Assembly (NCBI GenBank): GCA_947493585.1
Contig: CANLRI010000003.1
Coordinates: 328,204 to 392,203 of the forward strand
Direction: 5' to 3'
Source: an uncultured Planococcus sp.
GTDB lineage: Bacteria > Bacillota > Bacilli > Bacillales_A > Planococcaceae
Length of the DNA: 64,000 nt
Below the pieces are notes generated by a model. It was not told where the DNA came from and searched no databases. It saw only the letters and a list, made by a program, of their open reading frames with translations. Shown piece after piece: positions 51,705 to 61,080 of the stretch; position 1 is the first letter of the stretch, and every line of letters starts with the position of its first letter. A program made the translations under genes and the position numbers.

Positions 51705-53507
51705 TTATTCAACTGTTACGGATTTTGCCAAGTTGCGCGGCTTATCAACGTCACAATCGCGGTGAAGCGCAGCATAATAGCTGATCAACTGAAGCGGGAT
51801 GACCGAGACAAGCGGTGTCAACAATTCATGGACTTTCGGCAAGACATGGCTGTCGCCTTCTTCGTTCAAGCCTTCCATGGAAATGATGCATGTGTTTGCA
51901 CCGCGTGCCGCCACTTCTTTAACGTTTCCGCGAATGTTCAAGTTCACGGACTCTTGCGTCGCAAGCGCGATGACCGGTGTGCCTTCTTCGATTAATGCGA
52001 TCGTTCCGTGCTTGAGTTCCCCGCCAGCAAAGCCTTCTGCTTGGATGTACGAGATTTCTTTCAATTTCAATGCGCCTTCAAGACCGACGAAATAATCCAT
52101 CAAACGGCCGATAAAGAAGCAATTGCGTGTCGTCGAAAGGTAATCCGTCGCAATTTGTTCAAGCTCTTCTTTCATATCGACTTGTGCTTGCACGGCGTTC
52201 GCCACGATGCCCATTTCCTGGATCAAATCGAAACCGATGTCGCGGCCGCGGCGTTGTGCCGTTACTGCTGCCAAGATTGAAAGTACAGCCAATTGCGCTG
52301 TATATGCTTTTGTTGATGCTACCGCAATTTCAGGGCCTGCATACAACAATAGCGTGTGGTCCGCTTCACGTGAAAGCGTAGAACCTGCTACGTTTGTAAC
52401 CGTCAATGATGGGTGGCCCAATTCTTTGATGCGCACCAATACTTGGCGGCTGTCCGCTGTTTCGCCGGACTGGGAAATGAAGATGAACAATGGATTTTCA
52501 GAAAGAAGCGGCATGTTGTAGCCAAATTCGCTCGCTACGTGCACTTCTACCGGAATGCCCGCCATTTTCTCCAAGTACTCTTTGCCGATCAAGCCAGCAT
52601 GGTAGCTCGTGCCTGCTGCAATGATGTACAGACGGTCTGCAGACTCCAAAGCGTCCAAAATTTTCGAGTCGATCGTCAATTGATCGTTCTCGTCTTGGTA
52701 AGCTTGGATGATTTTGCGCATAACTGCTGGCTGCTCATCGATTTCTTTCAACATATAGTGAGGGTACGTCCCTTTATCGATATCGCTCATGTCGATTTCT
52801 GCTGTGAACGGATCGCGCGCCACTTCTTCACCGTCTAGCGTCAAGATTTGTACGCTTTCTTTTTTAACGATAACAACTTCTTTGTCCATCAATTCAACGA
52901 ATTGGTCTGTCACTTGTAGCATCGCCATTGCGTCAGATGCGATAACGTTGAAGTTTTCGCCAAGTCCGACAAGAAGCGGGCTCTTGTTTTTCGCTACGTA
53001 GATCGTCTGCTCTTCTTGTGCATCAAGCAAAGCGATCGCATACGAGCCTTTCATCAATTTCAAGGCTTTGCTGAACGCTTCTTTTGTCGTCATGCCTTCT
53101 TCGACGAATTTGCCGATCAATTGCACGATGATTTCCGTATCCGTATCAGACTCCATTTCCACGCCTTCCAAATAGTCGCGCTGGATGTGGTGATAGTTCT
53201 CGATGACGCCGTTATGAACGATCGTGAAGCGGTCTGATGTATTCTGGTGCGGGTGAGCGTTGACTTTGCTTGGCTTGCCGTGCGTTGCCCAGCGTGTATG
53301 CCCGATTCCCGTGTTTCCAGTCACATCGTCTTCCACGACTCCGCGCAAATCCGCAATGCGGCCTTTTTCCTTGAATACTTTAATACCTTCGCCGTTGCGC
53401 ACTGCAATCCCCGCTGAATCATATCCACGGTACTCCAAACGCTCCAAGCCTTTCAATAAAATCTCTTTTGAATCCTGTTCCCCGATATATCCGACAATTC
53501 CACACAT
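51705..53507 (-). CDS. glmS: Glutamine-fructose-6-phosphate aminotransferase GlmS
   Basis: GlmS makes glucosamine-6-phosphate for cell-wall synthesis. The 600 residues start [20 protein letters not shown] (catalytic Cys after Met removal), a glutaminase domain ([20 protein letters not shown]), then the isomerase domains ([32 protein letters not shown], and the end [15 protein letters not shown]). Its mRNA has the self-cleaving ribozyme upstream. Ribosome site TTGGAGG. Confidence 0.97.
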   Translation of the reverse strand: MCGIVGYIGEQDSKEILLKGLERLEYRGYDSAGIAVRNGEGIKVFKEKGRIADLRGVVEDDVTGNTGIGHTRWATHGKPSKVNAHPHQNTSDRFTIVHNGVIENYHHIQRDYLEGVEMESDTDTEIIVQLIGKFVEEGMTTKEAFSKALKLMKGSYAIALLDAQEEQTIYVAKNKSPLLVGLGENFNVIASDAMAMLQVTDQFVELMDKEVVIVKKESVQILTLDGEEVARDPFTAEIDMSDIDKGTYPHYMLKEIDEQPAVMRKIIQAYQDENDQLTIDSKILDALESADRLYIIAAGTSYHAGLIGKEYLEKMAGIPVEVHVASEFGYNMPLLSENPLFIFISQSGETADSRQVLVRIKELGHPSLTVTNVAGSTLSREADHTLLLYAGPEIAVASTKAYTAQLAVLSILAAVTAQRRGRDIGFDLIQEMGIVANAVQAQVDMKEELEQIATDYLSTTRNCFFIGRLMDYFVGLEGALKLKEISYIQAEGFAGGELKHGTIALIEEGTPVIALATQESVNLNIRGNVKEVAARGANTCIISMEGLNEEGDSHVLPKVHELLTPLVSVIPLQLISYYAALHRDCDVDKPRNLAKSVTVE

Positions 53508-53542
53508 AATTTATATTCCTCCAATTTTCTAAATATCAAAAT

Positions 53543-53560
53543 AAGCGTTCGCAAACGCTT
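53543..53560 (-). other. Hairpin between ribozyme and glmS ribosome site
   Basis: On the minus strand AAGCGTT-TGCG-AACGCTT, a 7-bp stem, followed by ATTTT. It resembles a weak terminator and lies between the ribozyme core and the glmS start. Confidence 0.6.
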
Positions 53561-53565
53561 TTTTG

Positions 53566-53735
53566 TGAGCCCGTGCAAGCTGGTTGTCCAATCGATCACT
53601 CGACTGTTTTAAGCATGCACATAACGACCGGGCTTCGCGGCCGGGAGGTATCCGCCGAAATCTCGATACTCCTCCTCCTCGTCTACTGAAGACTGACTGG
53701 TCCGTCCGAGTTCTTCAGTACAGGCGCTATAATTG
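53566..53735 (-). ncRNA. glmS ribozyme-riboswitch
   Basis: On the minus strand AATTATAGCGCC (cleavage before GCGCC, between 53728 and 53727), then GACGAGGAGG, GAGTATCGAGATTTCGGCGG, CCTCCCGGC, AAAACA and the ending CACGGGCTC: the core of the glmS self-cleaving ribozyme, activated by glucosamine-6-phosphate. Position directly upstream of glmS agrees. Confidence 0.95.
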
Positions 53736-53777
53736 GTTTCCTTCGCACTTACCTCTATCCCCCTTTTGGATCGGCAT
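53727..53777 (-). CDS. Short upstream reading frame ending at the ribozyme cleavage site
   Basis: After AAGGAGG (8-nt spacing) an ATG at 53777 opens a 16-codon frame MPIQKGDRGKCEGNQL. Its TAG stop spans positions 53729-53727, and the ribozyme cleaves between 53728 and 53727, so inside the stop codon (TA / G). A real leader peptide is possible because of the strong ribosome site; coincidence is not excluded. Confidence 0.5.
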   Translation of the reverse strand: MPIQKGDRGKCEGNQL

Positions 53778-53792
53778 TAAACCGACCTCCTT

Positions 53793-53821
53793 ATCATAAC
53801 CGTTGTGCACAATTCCGTCAA
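53793..53821 (-). promoter_or_regulatory. Sigma-A promoter of glmS with palindrome in spacer
   Basis: TTGACG (53816-53821), 17 nt, then TATGAT (53793-53798). The spacer contains a perfect 10-bp palindrome TTGTGCACAA (53803-53812), a possible operator. Confidence 0.7.
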
Positions 53822-54588
53822 TCAACGCACAACTTTACTTAGGACAATCCGCACAGTCATCTTCCAGCCGCTGGTTCATAGCTCCTTATGTTTTCTAACT
53901 ATTTTCAGCTCCGGATAACTTACAGACGGCACCAAAAGCCGTGAGAGCAAGCATACTAGCTTCCCATTGCGTATCTGTGCCAAAAATCCCAAAACCTATC
54001 TTTTTGAATTCCTTGGTAAACTTTTGACGGTGCAGCCCCTTGAAATGACGATAAATAGCCATAAAGGTTTCAGCTAATGAAAATCTTGTTGAGTGAGTCG
54101 GACAAGCGAATTAGAAGAATCTATCATTGACCCTTTCATCTTCAGCCGCCTCCGGCTTTGGGCATGCCTTTCGTAATGAGCGTAGAAGAACGCTTGCCTC
54201 ATTGTTCCAGATCACCCATGTGCGAGGTTTGGCTTTTAGATTTTATTGGATGTTGCATGCGAGAAAGCTTCACTATTGATTGGATGCATCCGCAGGTGAA
54301 GACGCTTAGCTAGACTTGCTAGTGGTGAAGTTGCCATAGCTATCTAATTTGAACTTACGAAGCAGAACAAAATTATTCGCAATAAGTCCAGTGCCATACT
54401 CATTTCATTTCTTCTCTAAAACTAGAGATGGAGCGGAAAGGGGCCGACGCCGGAGGGATCGCGCGGGCTGGCGAGACAAACGTGCGACTGCACGTTGGCT
54501 CAACACCCGCCCCTCGGCAAGCGTGCCCCTTGCAGCGCAATCTCCCCCCCACTGATTCCTATTCTGTATTCATCATTCTTTTGCCCAC
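53822..54588. other. Gene-free stretch between glmM and glmS
   Basis: About 770 bases without a supported gene. It holds a 55-residue open frame at 53895-54062 (minus, MAIYRHFKGLHRQ...) without a ribosome site, short frames that look like relics, and a GC-rich palindrome at 54424-54546. In B. subtilis glmM and glmS are closely spaced, so this looks like an insertion or relic. Confidence 0.5.
54424..54546. repeat. Large GC-rich imperfect palindrome
   Basis: Nested inverted repeats: GAGATGGAGCGG against GCGCAATCTC; GGGGCCGACGCCGG against CCTCGGCAAGCGTGCCCC; GCGGG against CCCGC; and a perfect inner hairpin AACGTGC-GACT-GCACGTT. The whole can fold back over about 120 bp. It may be a dispersed repeat. 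Confidence 0.65.
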
Positions 54589-54620
54589 AAAAAAAGGCCA
54601 GAGCATCCGCTCCAGCCTCT
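54589..54620 (-). terminator. Terminator after glmM
   Basis: On the minus strand GGCTGGAGC and GCTCTGGCC pair around GGAT, then seven T. Confidence 0.85.
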
Positions 54621-54627
54621 AGCTTAT

Positions 54628-55977
54628 TTATTTCATGCCCATTTCTTCGCGTACAACCGCCGCGATCCGCTCCACGTACTCTTCGCACGCTTCTGCAGAC
54701 GGCGCTTCGACCATGACGCGCACCAATGGCTCAGTGCCGGAAGGGCGCACGAGCACACGGCCATCGCCGTCCATGTCGCGTTCCACTTCCGCAATCTTCT
54801 CAGCTACAAGCGCGTTATCCGTCACGCCGTGCTTGTCCGTTACACGGATGTTGACGAGCTTTTGTGGGAAAATCGTCATTTCATTCGCCAGCTCTGACAA
54901 TTTCTTACCCGTGATCTTCATGATGTTCACCAATTGAAGGCCTGACAACAATCCGTCGCCTGTCGTGTTGTAATCAAGGAAAATGATATGGCCCGACTGT
55001 TCGCCGCCCAAATTGTATTCATTCTTCTTCATTTCTTCCACTACATAACGGTCACCGACAGCCGTCTTGACGCTCTTCATGCCATTTTCTTCAAGCGCTT
55101 TATAGAAGCCCATATTGCTCATGATCGTCGACACGACGGTATCCTGTTTCAAGCGGCCTTCTGATTTCAAATGCTTCGCGCAAATGTACATAATCTGGTC
55201 GCCGTCAACGATTGTTCCTTTTTCATCCACCGCGATCAAACGGTCACCGTCGCCATCAAAGGCAAGGCCAACATCGGCGCCTTTATCGACAACTAGCTTC
55301 GCAAGCGCTTCAGGATGCGTCGAGCCGACGCCTTCGTTGATGTTCAAGCCGTTCGGTGAAGCGCCCATCGAGCTGATGTCCGCGTCCAAATCAGCGAATA
55401 CATGCGTTGCCAGCGTCGATGTTGCTCCATGTGCACAGTCGAGTGCTACGTGGATGCCGTCGAACTCTTCGTCCACTGTTTGTTTCAAATACTGGATGTA
55501 TTTTTGGCCGCCTTCGAAATACTCGGTAATGCTGCCAAGATCTCCGCCTGTTGGGCGCGGCAGCTCATCTGTTTCTGCATCGAGCAATGCTTCGATTTCC
55601 GCTTCCTGGTCATCCGTTAATTTAAAGCCGTCCGAACCAAAGAATTTGATGCCATTATCTGCGACCGGGTTGTGAGAAGCAGAAATCATGACTCCTGCTT
55701 CCGCGCTCATGACGCGAGTCAGATATGAAACTCCTGGAGTGCTGATGACGCCGAGGCGCATAACTTCTGCACCGACTGACAATAATCCAGCCGCCAATGC
55801 ATTTTCAAGCATTTCCCCGGAAATCCGCGTATCCCGCCCTACAAGCACTTTCGGTTTTTCCTTTGAGCTTTTTGTTAAGACATAGCCGCCAAAACGCCCG
55901 AGTTTAAATGCCAATTCAGGCGTCAATTCACTATTGGCCACCCCTCGTACACCATCGGTCCCAAAATATTTTCCCAT
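54628..55977 (-). CDS. glmM: Phosphoglucosamine mutase GlmM
   Basis: GlmM converts glucosamine-6-P to glucosamine-1-P. The 449 residues have the active-site Ser in [15 protein letters not shown], metal-binding DGDGDR and the phosphate-binding [12 protein letters not shown] at the end. ATG 55977 ([12 protein letters not shown]) is chosen after GAAGGAG; the open frame to 55998 is not used. It is 71 nt after cdaR in the cdaA-cdaR-glmM order. Confidence 0.97.
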   Translation of the reverse strand: MGKYFGTDGVRGVANSELTPELAFKLGRFGGYVLTKSSKEKPKVLVGRDTRISGEMLENALAAGLLSVGAEVMRLGVISTPGVSYLTRVMSAEAGVMISASHNPVADNGIKFFGSDGFKLTDDQEAEIEALLDAETDELPRPTGGDLGSITEYFEGGQKYIQYLKQTVDEEFDGIHVALDCAHGATSTLATHVFADLDADISSMGASPNGLNINEGVGSTHPEALAKLVVDKGADVGLAFDGDGDRLIAVDEKGTIVDGDQIMYICAKHLKSEGRLKQDTVVSTIMSNMGFYKALEENGMKSVKTAVGDRYVVEEMKKNEYNLGGEQSGHIIFLDYNTTGDGLLSGLQLVNIMKITGKKLSELANEMTIFPQKLVNIRVTDKHGVTDNALVAEKIAEVERDMDGDGRVLVRPSGTEPLVRVMVEAPSAEACEEYVERIAAVVREEMGMK

Positions 55978-56048
55978 TCTTTTCGCTCCTTCAATCACTC
56001 TGTATTATGATTTGTTTATATTAACCTAAATTTACATTTTTAGCTATT

Positions 56049-57053
56049 TTATTCTGCATCATTGCTATCAGCTATTTCTGGATTCTCCAACTCTTCTGGC
56101 ACGAGCAAAGATTCATCCACGGAGATATCTGCTTCTACTTGCATCTCTCCCGGAGAAACCCCAGATGCGCCCGGGGGAATCGGCAATTCCACTGTCACTT
56201 TCGTATCGGATGCGGTGATGCTGCTCGCTTCCACTTCGATGACATACTCCTCCATCTCATCCAATACGCTGCGCGGACCGAAGACCCGCACCTGCTCACT
56301 TGATGGCGTCCATGAATTAATCGTAATACCCGTCTGCGGATTGCCACTCGACTCAATGCGAACCGGCAATTCCCGGCTATACTCTTCTACCGTAACATCG
56401 ACCGCTACGGATTCCGGCTCGATCGTGACATTGTCCAGTTTCGTTAAATCCTCTGCCAATACGCGCACGCGTGCTTCCGCAGTGAAGGATTCCTTGATTT
56501 CCGGCTCCCCAGTCACGGTTGCTTTAACAAAGCTGATCGCGTTGATGACACTTTGCGGCCCCGTCACGGTGACCGTGTCCGGTTCAACAGACAGGCCGTC
56601 CAACACAAAGCCTTCTGCAAGCAAGCGTTCATTCATTTCTGCATCGATGTCGAATTCCTGCGACACCCGCTCCTCGAGCACCACGTTAACAAATGCCGGA
56701 TCCACGCGGGCGCTCAATTGCTCCGATAAGTTCTCTGTCTGGATTGGCACTTGATGTTCACCTAAAGGCAAGCTGCGCAAATCGATGAACAGCGTATAAT
56801 CATCGAGCTGGCGCGTTGTTTGAATGATACTCGCCGGGCCGCTCAAATACAAATCGACTGTTTCCGGCACCCCGCTGACCATCAAGCTTTCATCATAATA
56901 AACTTGCAGTTCCACGTCTTCGATAATTTCCGACACTCTTCCGGTTTCAGTTGTGGTCGTATTGTTTTCCGTCTGGACGGAAAAGAAGAGCAGAAAGGCC
57001 AGGAATAATGCCATGATCCGCAGAAACCACGGATTGTCCATCATCTTATCCAT
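56049..57053 (-). CDS. cdaR: CdaA regulator CdaR (YbbR-domain protein)
   Basis: CdaR is the membrane-anchored partner that controls the c-di-AMP cyclase CdaA. The 334 residues have one N-terminal membrane helix (FLRIMALFLAFLLFFSVQTE) and four YbbR repeats outside the membrane (e.g. VDLYLSGPASIIQTTRQLDD; PDTVTVTGPQSVINAISFVK). ATG 57053 after GGAGGGGG; overlaps the cdaA end by 8 nt. Confidence 0.92.
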   Translation of the reverse strand: MDKMMDNPWFLRIMALFLAFLLFFSVQTENNTTTTETGRVSEIIEDVELQVYYDESLMVSGVPETVDLYLSGPASIIQTTRQLDDYTLFIDLRSLPLGEHQVPIQTENLSEQLSARVDPAFVNVVLEERVSQEFDIDAEMNERLLAEGFVLDGLSVEPDTVTVTGPQSVINAISFVKATVTGEPEIKESFTAEARVRVLAEDLTKLDNVTIEPESVAVDVTVEEYSRELPVRIESSGNPQTGITINSWTPSSEQVRVFGPRSVLDEMEEYVIEVEASSITASDTKVTVELPIPPGASGVSPGEMQVEADISVDESLLVPEELENPEIADSNDAE

Positions 57054-57882
57054 TCTTTTTCCCCCTCCAATTCCACCAGGAAGTTGCTGCCTGTTGTTGT
57101 TCGGCACCGAACCAGATGCGGCGGAGCTTCACTTCAAAATCTTCGAGCGACAAATTGCGGTGCAAGTCGCCGTTCGCCGTCAAACTGATCGCACCGGTCT
57201 CTTCCGATACAACAATGGTGATGGCATCCGTCACTTCACTGATGCCGAGTGCTGCACGGTGGCGCGTCCCCAGCTCTTTTGAGATGAACGGGCTCTCAGA
57301 TAGCGGCAAATAGCAGGCAGCCGCAGCGATGCGGTTTTTCTGGACGATGACCGCACCGTCATGCAGCGGCGTGTTCGGAATGAATAAATTGATCATCAAT
57401 TCAGAAGTGATGTCCGAATTCATCGGAATGCCTGTCTCAATGTATTCGCTGAGCCCGGTTTCTCGCTCGATCGAAATGAGTGCCCCGATGCGGCGCTTTG
57501 CCATATAGCTGACCGATTTGCTCATCGCTTCAATCAAGCGGTTGCGCTCGGATTCTTCATTAAGCGTGCTGCTCGAGAATAATTTCCCGCGCCCGAGCTG
57601 TTCGAGTGCGCGTCTCAATTCCGGCTGGAAGATGATGATGATGGCAAGAAAACCCCATTCGAGCACTTGCTGCATGATCCAACCAAGCGTTTCCAGGTTG
57701 AGCGCCTGGGTCACAAGACGCGCGATAATAATAAAGAAGATTCCTTTTAATAATTGGACAGCCTTCGTTCCCTTGATGACAGTAATAAGTTTGTAAATAA
57801 CGAACCAGACCAACAGGATGTCGATAACATTTCCGATCATCTGAAGCGGCGTCTGGTCATTGAAGTTTTCCAAAAAAGGCAT
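57046..57882 (-). CDS. cdaA: Diadenylate cyclase CdaA
   Basis: CdaA makes c-di-AMP from two ATP. After three membrane helices (GNVIDILLVWFVIYKLI...) the DAC domain has GALISIERETGL, the DGA motif in TPLHDGAVIVQKN and the RHR motif in LGTRHRAALGISEV. Very close to B. subtilis CdaA. ATG 57882 is chosen; TTG 57888 is possible. First gene of cdaA-cdaR-glmM. Confidence 0.96.
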   Translation of the reverse strand: MPFLENFNDQTPLQMIGNVIDILLVWFVIYKLITVIKGTKAVQLLKGIFFIIIARLVTQALNLETLGWIMQQVLEWGFLAIIIIFQPELRRALEQLGRGKLFSSSTLNEESERNRLIEAMSKSVSYMAKRRIGALISIERETGLSEYIETGIPMNSDITSELMINLFIPNTPLHDGAVIVQKNRIAAAACYLPLSESPFISKELGTRHRAALGISEVTDAITIVVSEETGAISLTANGDLHRNLSLEDFEVKLRRIWFGAEQQQAATSWWNWRGKKNG

Positions 57883-57953
57883 CTGCAACCCTCGCTTTTC
57901 TCCATGTACATATAGTTTTTAGTATACCATATCCCGAGACATCTGCCCCTATG

Positions 57954-57986
57954 CAAAAAGCCCATCCACTGAATGGATGGGCTTTA
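57954..57986 (-). terminator. Terminator after rsiW
   Basis: On the minus strand AAAGCCCATCCA and TGGATGGGCTTT pair around TTCAG, with a T run; partly separates sigW-rsiW from cdaA. Confidence 0.88.
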
Positions 57987-58622
57987 CTCGTCTATTGATT
58001 GGTCGTTACCGCCAAAAAAGCTGACGGCATCTTGGAATGTCCCCTTGATCGTATACCAGAGCCACTCGAATGCTTGATCGATTTCTTCGATTTCACCGTT
58101 GATGACGCCGCTCGATGCCATATACTGGCCGTTGACGATCGTCACGTCGCCTTCAAGTTCTCCGTCCACGCGCAGATCGCCATTGCGGATCGTCAAATCT
58201 CCAACCACGGTTTGGCCTTCCGGTACCACGACCGTTTGCCCTTCAACCACCAAGTTCTCCTGTTTGGTGAATGAAAATTGCTGATCGTCGCTGAAGCTCG
58301 ACATCATCGCTGCACTCATCAACAATACAAACAGTGCCGCCGCGATCATCAGCGGGTGATGGCGCATAAAGCGTTTAATTCCGACGCGCTGGGATTCTTT
58401 CGGCAAGCCGGCCATCGTCTTTTGCACAAAATCCGGCGGTGCCTGGACATGTGATGCACTTTGGACAAAGGCGATGGTCTTGGTCAATTCTTGATATATT
58501 TTTCTGCAGTCGCTGCAGTTCTCTAAGGATTCTTTCAGTTCTTTCTCCTCTGATGGACTGATTTCCCCGTCTAGGTAATCGTCCATCATGCGAATGACTT
58601 TCTCCGGACACGCATTCATCAT
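57984..58622 (-). CDS. rsiW: Anti-sigma-W factor RsiW
   Basis: RsiW holds sigma-W at the membrane until it is cut by PrsW/RasP under envelope stress. The 212 residues have a zinc-finger-like N-terminus (CPEKVIRMMDDYLDGEISPS), one membrane helix (HPLMIAAALFVLLMSAAMMS) and an outer domain with NLVVEGQTVVVPEGQTVVGD. The HxxxCxxC motif has Ser instead of His (SLENCSDC). Starts 10 nt after sigW stop with GGAGG. Confidence 0.9.
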   Translation of the reverse strand: MMNACPEKVIRMMDDYLDGEISPSEEKELKESLENCSDCRKIYQELTKTIAFVQSASHVQAPPDFVQKTMAGLPKESQRVGIKRFMRHHPLMIAAALFVLLMSAAMMSSFSDDQQFSFTKQENLVVEGQTVVVPEGQTVVGDLTIRNGDLRVDGELEGDVTIVNGQYMASSGVINGEIEEIDQAFEWLWYTIKGTFQDAVSFFGGNDQSIDE

Positions 58623-58631
58623 GCTCGCCTC

Positions 58632-59195
58632 CTACAAATTGCTCAATTGCTTGCGAAGTGCTTCGCGCCCGCGGTGTATCCGCGTTTTCACCGTGCCAAG
58701 CGGTAAATCCAGGATTTCGCTGATTTCAGCCAGCGGCAATTCCTCGATATATTTTAACACAATCGCTGCCCGGTACTTATCCGGCAAGCGGCTTATTTCG
58801 TACTGCACCCGCTCCTGGACTTCCATCCGCATTAACTCTTCTTCCGGAAGCTCTTCATCATTGGCAATCTTCGAATACATATTCAAGCCTTCCGTGCCTT
58901 TGACTTCCGCATCCAAATGATAATCCGGCTTTTTCTTGCGGATCCGGTCTATGCACAGATTGGTGGCGATGCGGTAAAGCCACGTGGAAAATTTACGGTT
59001 TTGGTCAAAAGTGTGTATGTTCACATAGGCCCGCGTAAATGCTTCCTGTGCAATATCTTCCGCTTCATGCCGGTTGCCGAGCATCCGGTAGCAAATCTGG
59101 AACAATTGATGTTGATACAGCTCCACGATTTCGGCAAATGCGTCTTGGTCGCCCTTCATGACTCGTTTTATTCGTTTATTTACTAACGCATCCAT
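58632..59195 (-). CDS. sigW: ECF sigma factor SigW
   Basis: SigW controls the cell-envelope/antimicrobial-peptide regulon. The 187 residues (the B. subtilis length) have region 2 (YQHQLFQICYRMLGNRHEAE, DIAQEAFTRAYVN) and region 4 (ELPLAEISEILDLPLGTVKT). ATG 59195 after GGAGGG; the open frame to 59216 is not used. It has a matching auto-promoter. Confidence 0.96.
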   Translation of the reverse strand: MDALVNKRIKRVMKGDQDAFAEIVELYQHQLFQICYRMLGNRHEAEDIAQEAFTRAYVNIHTFDQNRKFSTWLYRIATNLCIDRIRKKKPDYHLDAEVKGTEGLNMYSKIANDEELPEEELMRMEVQERVQYEISRLPDKYRAAIVLKYIEELPLAEISEILDLPLGTVKTRIHRGREALRKQLSNL

Positions 59196-59232
59196 GATCT
59201 CATTTCCCTCCGCCATGCGGCTGTCTTTTATA

Positions 59233-59258
59233 TACGATCCAGTTCCGAAAAAGTTTCA
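59233..59258 (-). promoter_or_regulatory. Sigma-W autoregulatory promoter
   Basis: On the minus strand TGAAAC (59253-59258), 16 nt, CGTA (59233-59236): a perfect match to the SigW consensus, 38 nt upstream of the sigW start. Confidence 0.93.
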
Positions 59259-59424
59259 TTTTTTTCTCTCTTCCTCTATCCTATCAAACCATGTCCAGAA
59301 AAAACCAGCCAATTTCCAGTTCTTTGAATGAATTCATCAGTTTATTATTCCGCTGATAAAAATCATGCAATGTGCTCTCCGGCAGTCCTGCACCCTTCTC
59401 CCTAATCTCTTATACATTCCATAC

Positions 59425-59464
59425 AATAAAAAAAGCCGCCCGGAAATTCCGGACAGCCGCCTTA
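59425..59464 (-). terminator. Terminator after rocF
   Basis: On the minus strand GGCGGCTGTCCGG and CCGGGCGGC with loop AATTT, then seven T. Confidence 0.85.
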
Positions 59465-59467
59465 TTC

Positions 59468-60376
59468 TTATACCAATTTTTCGCCAAGCAATGAACCGAT
59501 CAATGCAACCGCCACATCGGCTGTGCGGTTCTTCTCGTCAAGGATCGGGTTGACTTCGACAAACTCTGCAGATGTGATCAATCCAGCATCGAACAGCATT
59601 TCCATCGCCAAATGGCTTTCGCGGTAGCTGATGCCCCCTGGCACCGGTGTACCGACACCTGGCGTATACATCGGGTCGATCCCGTCTAGGTCGAGCGATA
59701 AATGAACCCCGTCCGTTTTACGTTCTTCACGCAAATAACGGATCGACTCCTGCATCACCTGGTCCATGCCCATTTTGTCGATTTCATGCATGCTGAACAC
59801 TTTGATGCCATGCTCTTTGATCAATTCACGCTCACCTGGGTCAACAGAGCGCGCCCCGATGATGACGATGTTCTCCGGCTTCACTTTTGGCGAGTAGCCG
59901 CGGATGTTCGTCAATTTCTCATGGCCATGCCCAAAGCTTGCGGCAAGCGGCATGCCGTGGATATTACCGGATGGCGAGGTTTCGCTCGTGTTCATATCCG
60001 CATGCGCATCATACCAGATAACACCCAAATTCTCGTAATGCTCTGAAATGCCAGCAAGCGTACCGATGGCGATACTATGGTCGCCGCCTAGCACCAACGG
60101 GAAATTCCCCGCTTTAGCAACGCCTGAAACGGTTTCCCCTAGCGCTTCAGTCGCTTCAGTAATCACATCCATATTGCGCAAGTTGGTGTTTTCATCCACT
60201 TTACCGTCGGCTTTGCGGATTTGGATATCGCCTTCGTCATTTACTTCGTGCCCAAGATTTTCAATACGGTCTACAACGCCTGCATAACGGATAGCACTTG
60301 GCCCCATATCGACGCCGCGGCGCATTTGCCCGTGGTCCATTGGTACACCTATAATAGAAACATTTAATTTATTCAT
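59468..60376 (-). CDS. rocF: Arginase RocF
   Basis: Arginase hydrolyses arginine to ornithine and urea. The 302 residues have the metal-binding [17 protein letters not shown] and SLDLDGIDP motifs, and [20 protein letters not shown] near the N-terminus. ATG 60376 after GAGGGGG; the frame open to 60436 is not used. Monocistronic. Confidence 0.96.
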   Translation of the reverse strand: MNKLNVSIIGVPMDHGQMRRGVDMGPSAIRYAGVVDRIENLGHEVNDEGDIQIRKADGKVDENTNLRNMDVITEATEALGETVSGVAKAGNFPLVLGGDHSIAIGTLAGISEHYENLGVIWYDAHADMNTSETSPSGNIHGMPLAASFGHGHEKLTNIRGYSPKVKPENIVIIGARSVDPGERELIKEHGIKVFSMHEIDKMGMDQVMQESIRYLREERKTDGVHLSLDLDGIDPMYTPGVGTPVPGGISYRESHLAMEMLFDAGLITSAEFVEVNPILDEKNRTADVAVALIGSLLGEKLV

Positions 60377-60443
60377 TATTTTATACCCCCTCAGTAAGAT
60401 ACATTTATTGTACCCTCTGAGGTTCTCTTGGCTCAACCTTACA

Positions 60444-61010
60444 TCATTCCGAATATTTATTCATTTTGTCTTCCAATAATTTTTTCACTTCTGACCATTC
60501 TCGGTCAATGATGGAATAGACAATGGCATCTCTTGGTTCACCAGTCGAGCGAATTCGTTCATTGCGCAAACGTCCTTCCTTCACCGCCCCTATCCGTTCA
60601 ATCGATTTTTGGGAACGGATATTTTCAGCATCGGTTTTAAACTGGACGCGAATCATCTCTCGCTCTTCAAAGCAATAGCCTAGCAGCGCATGTTTGACGG
60701 CCGTATTGACATGCGTGCGCTGTGCTTTTTCACTATAGAAAGTCGCCCCGATTTCACAGCTTTTGTTCGTATCATCAATCGAATAAATGCGGGTCGTTCC
60801 GACAATCTCACCGCTTTCCGGGAGCTCCACGGCAAACACGAGAACATTGGATTGGTTCATTCCAGCCGATAACCACGCTTCCAAATCCTCGAATCTCTCG
60901 ACCTTTGTCAGCATGTGCTCAAAGATATCCGGTGTATAAAGCGCCCATAATGCCTCAAAATCCTCACGTTTCAATAAGCGAAGCCGAATATTACGCTGTT
61001 CAATATACAT
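60444..61010 (-). CDS. GNAT-family acetyltransferase (RimJ-like)
   Basis: 188 residues of the RimJ/RimL-type GNAT group: [40 protein letters not shown] and [20 protein letters not shown], the last resembling the acetyl-CoA binding loop. Substrate not known. ATG 61010 after GGAGGGG; ATG 61016 is possible. Monocistronic. Confidence 0.85.
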   Translation of the reverse strand: MYIEQRNIRLRLLKREDFEALWALYTPDIFEHMLTKVERFEDLEAWLSAGMNQSNVLVFAVELPESGEIVGTTRIYSIDDTNKSCEIGATFYSEKAQRTHVNTAVKHALLGYCFEEREMIRVQFKTDAENIRSQKSIERIGAVKEGRLRNERIRSTGEPRDAIVYSIIDREWSEVKKLLEDKMNKYSE

Positions 61011-61080
61011 ATCCATCCCCTCCTTATCTGCAGTATACCAGCAAATCCACCATTTTCTATCATAGCGCCGCCTCTTTATG

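Noticed and set aside
53895..54062. 55-residue frame MAIYRHFKGLHRQ...
   Set aside because: It reads like protein but has no ribosome site or promoter and lies in relic-like DNA; not called as a gene.
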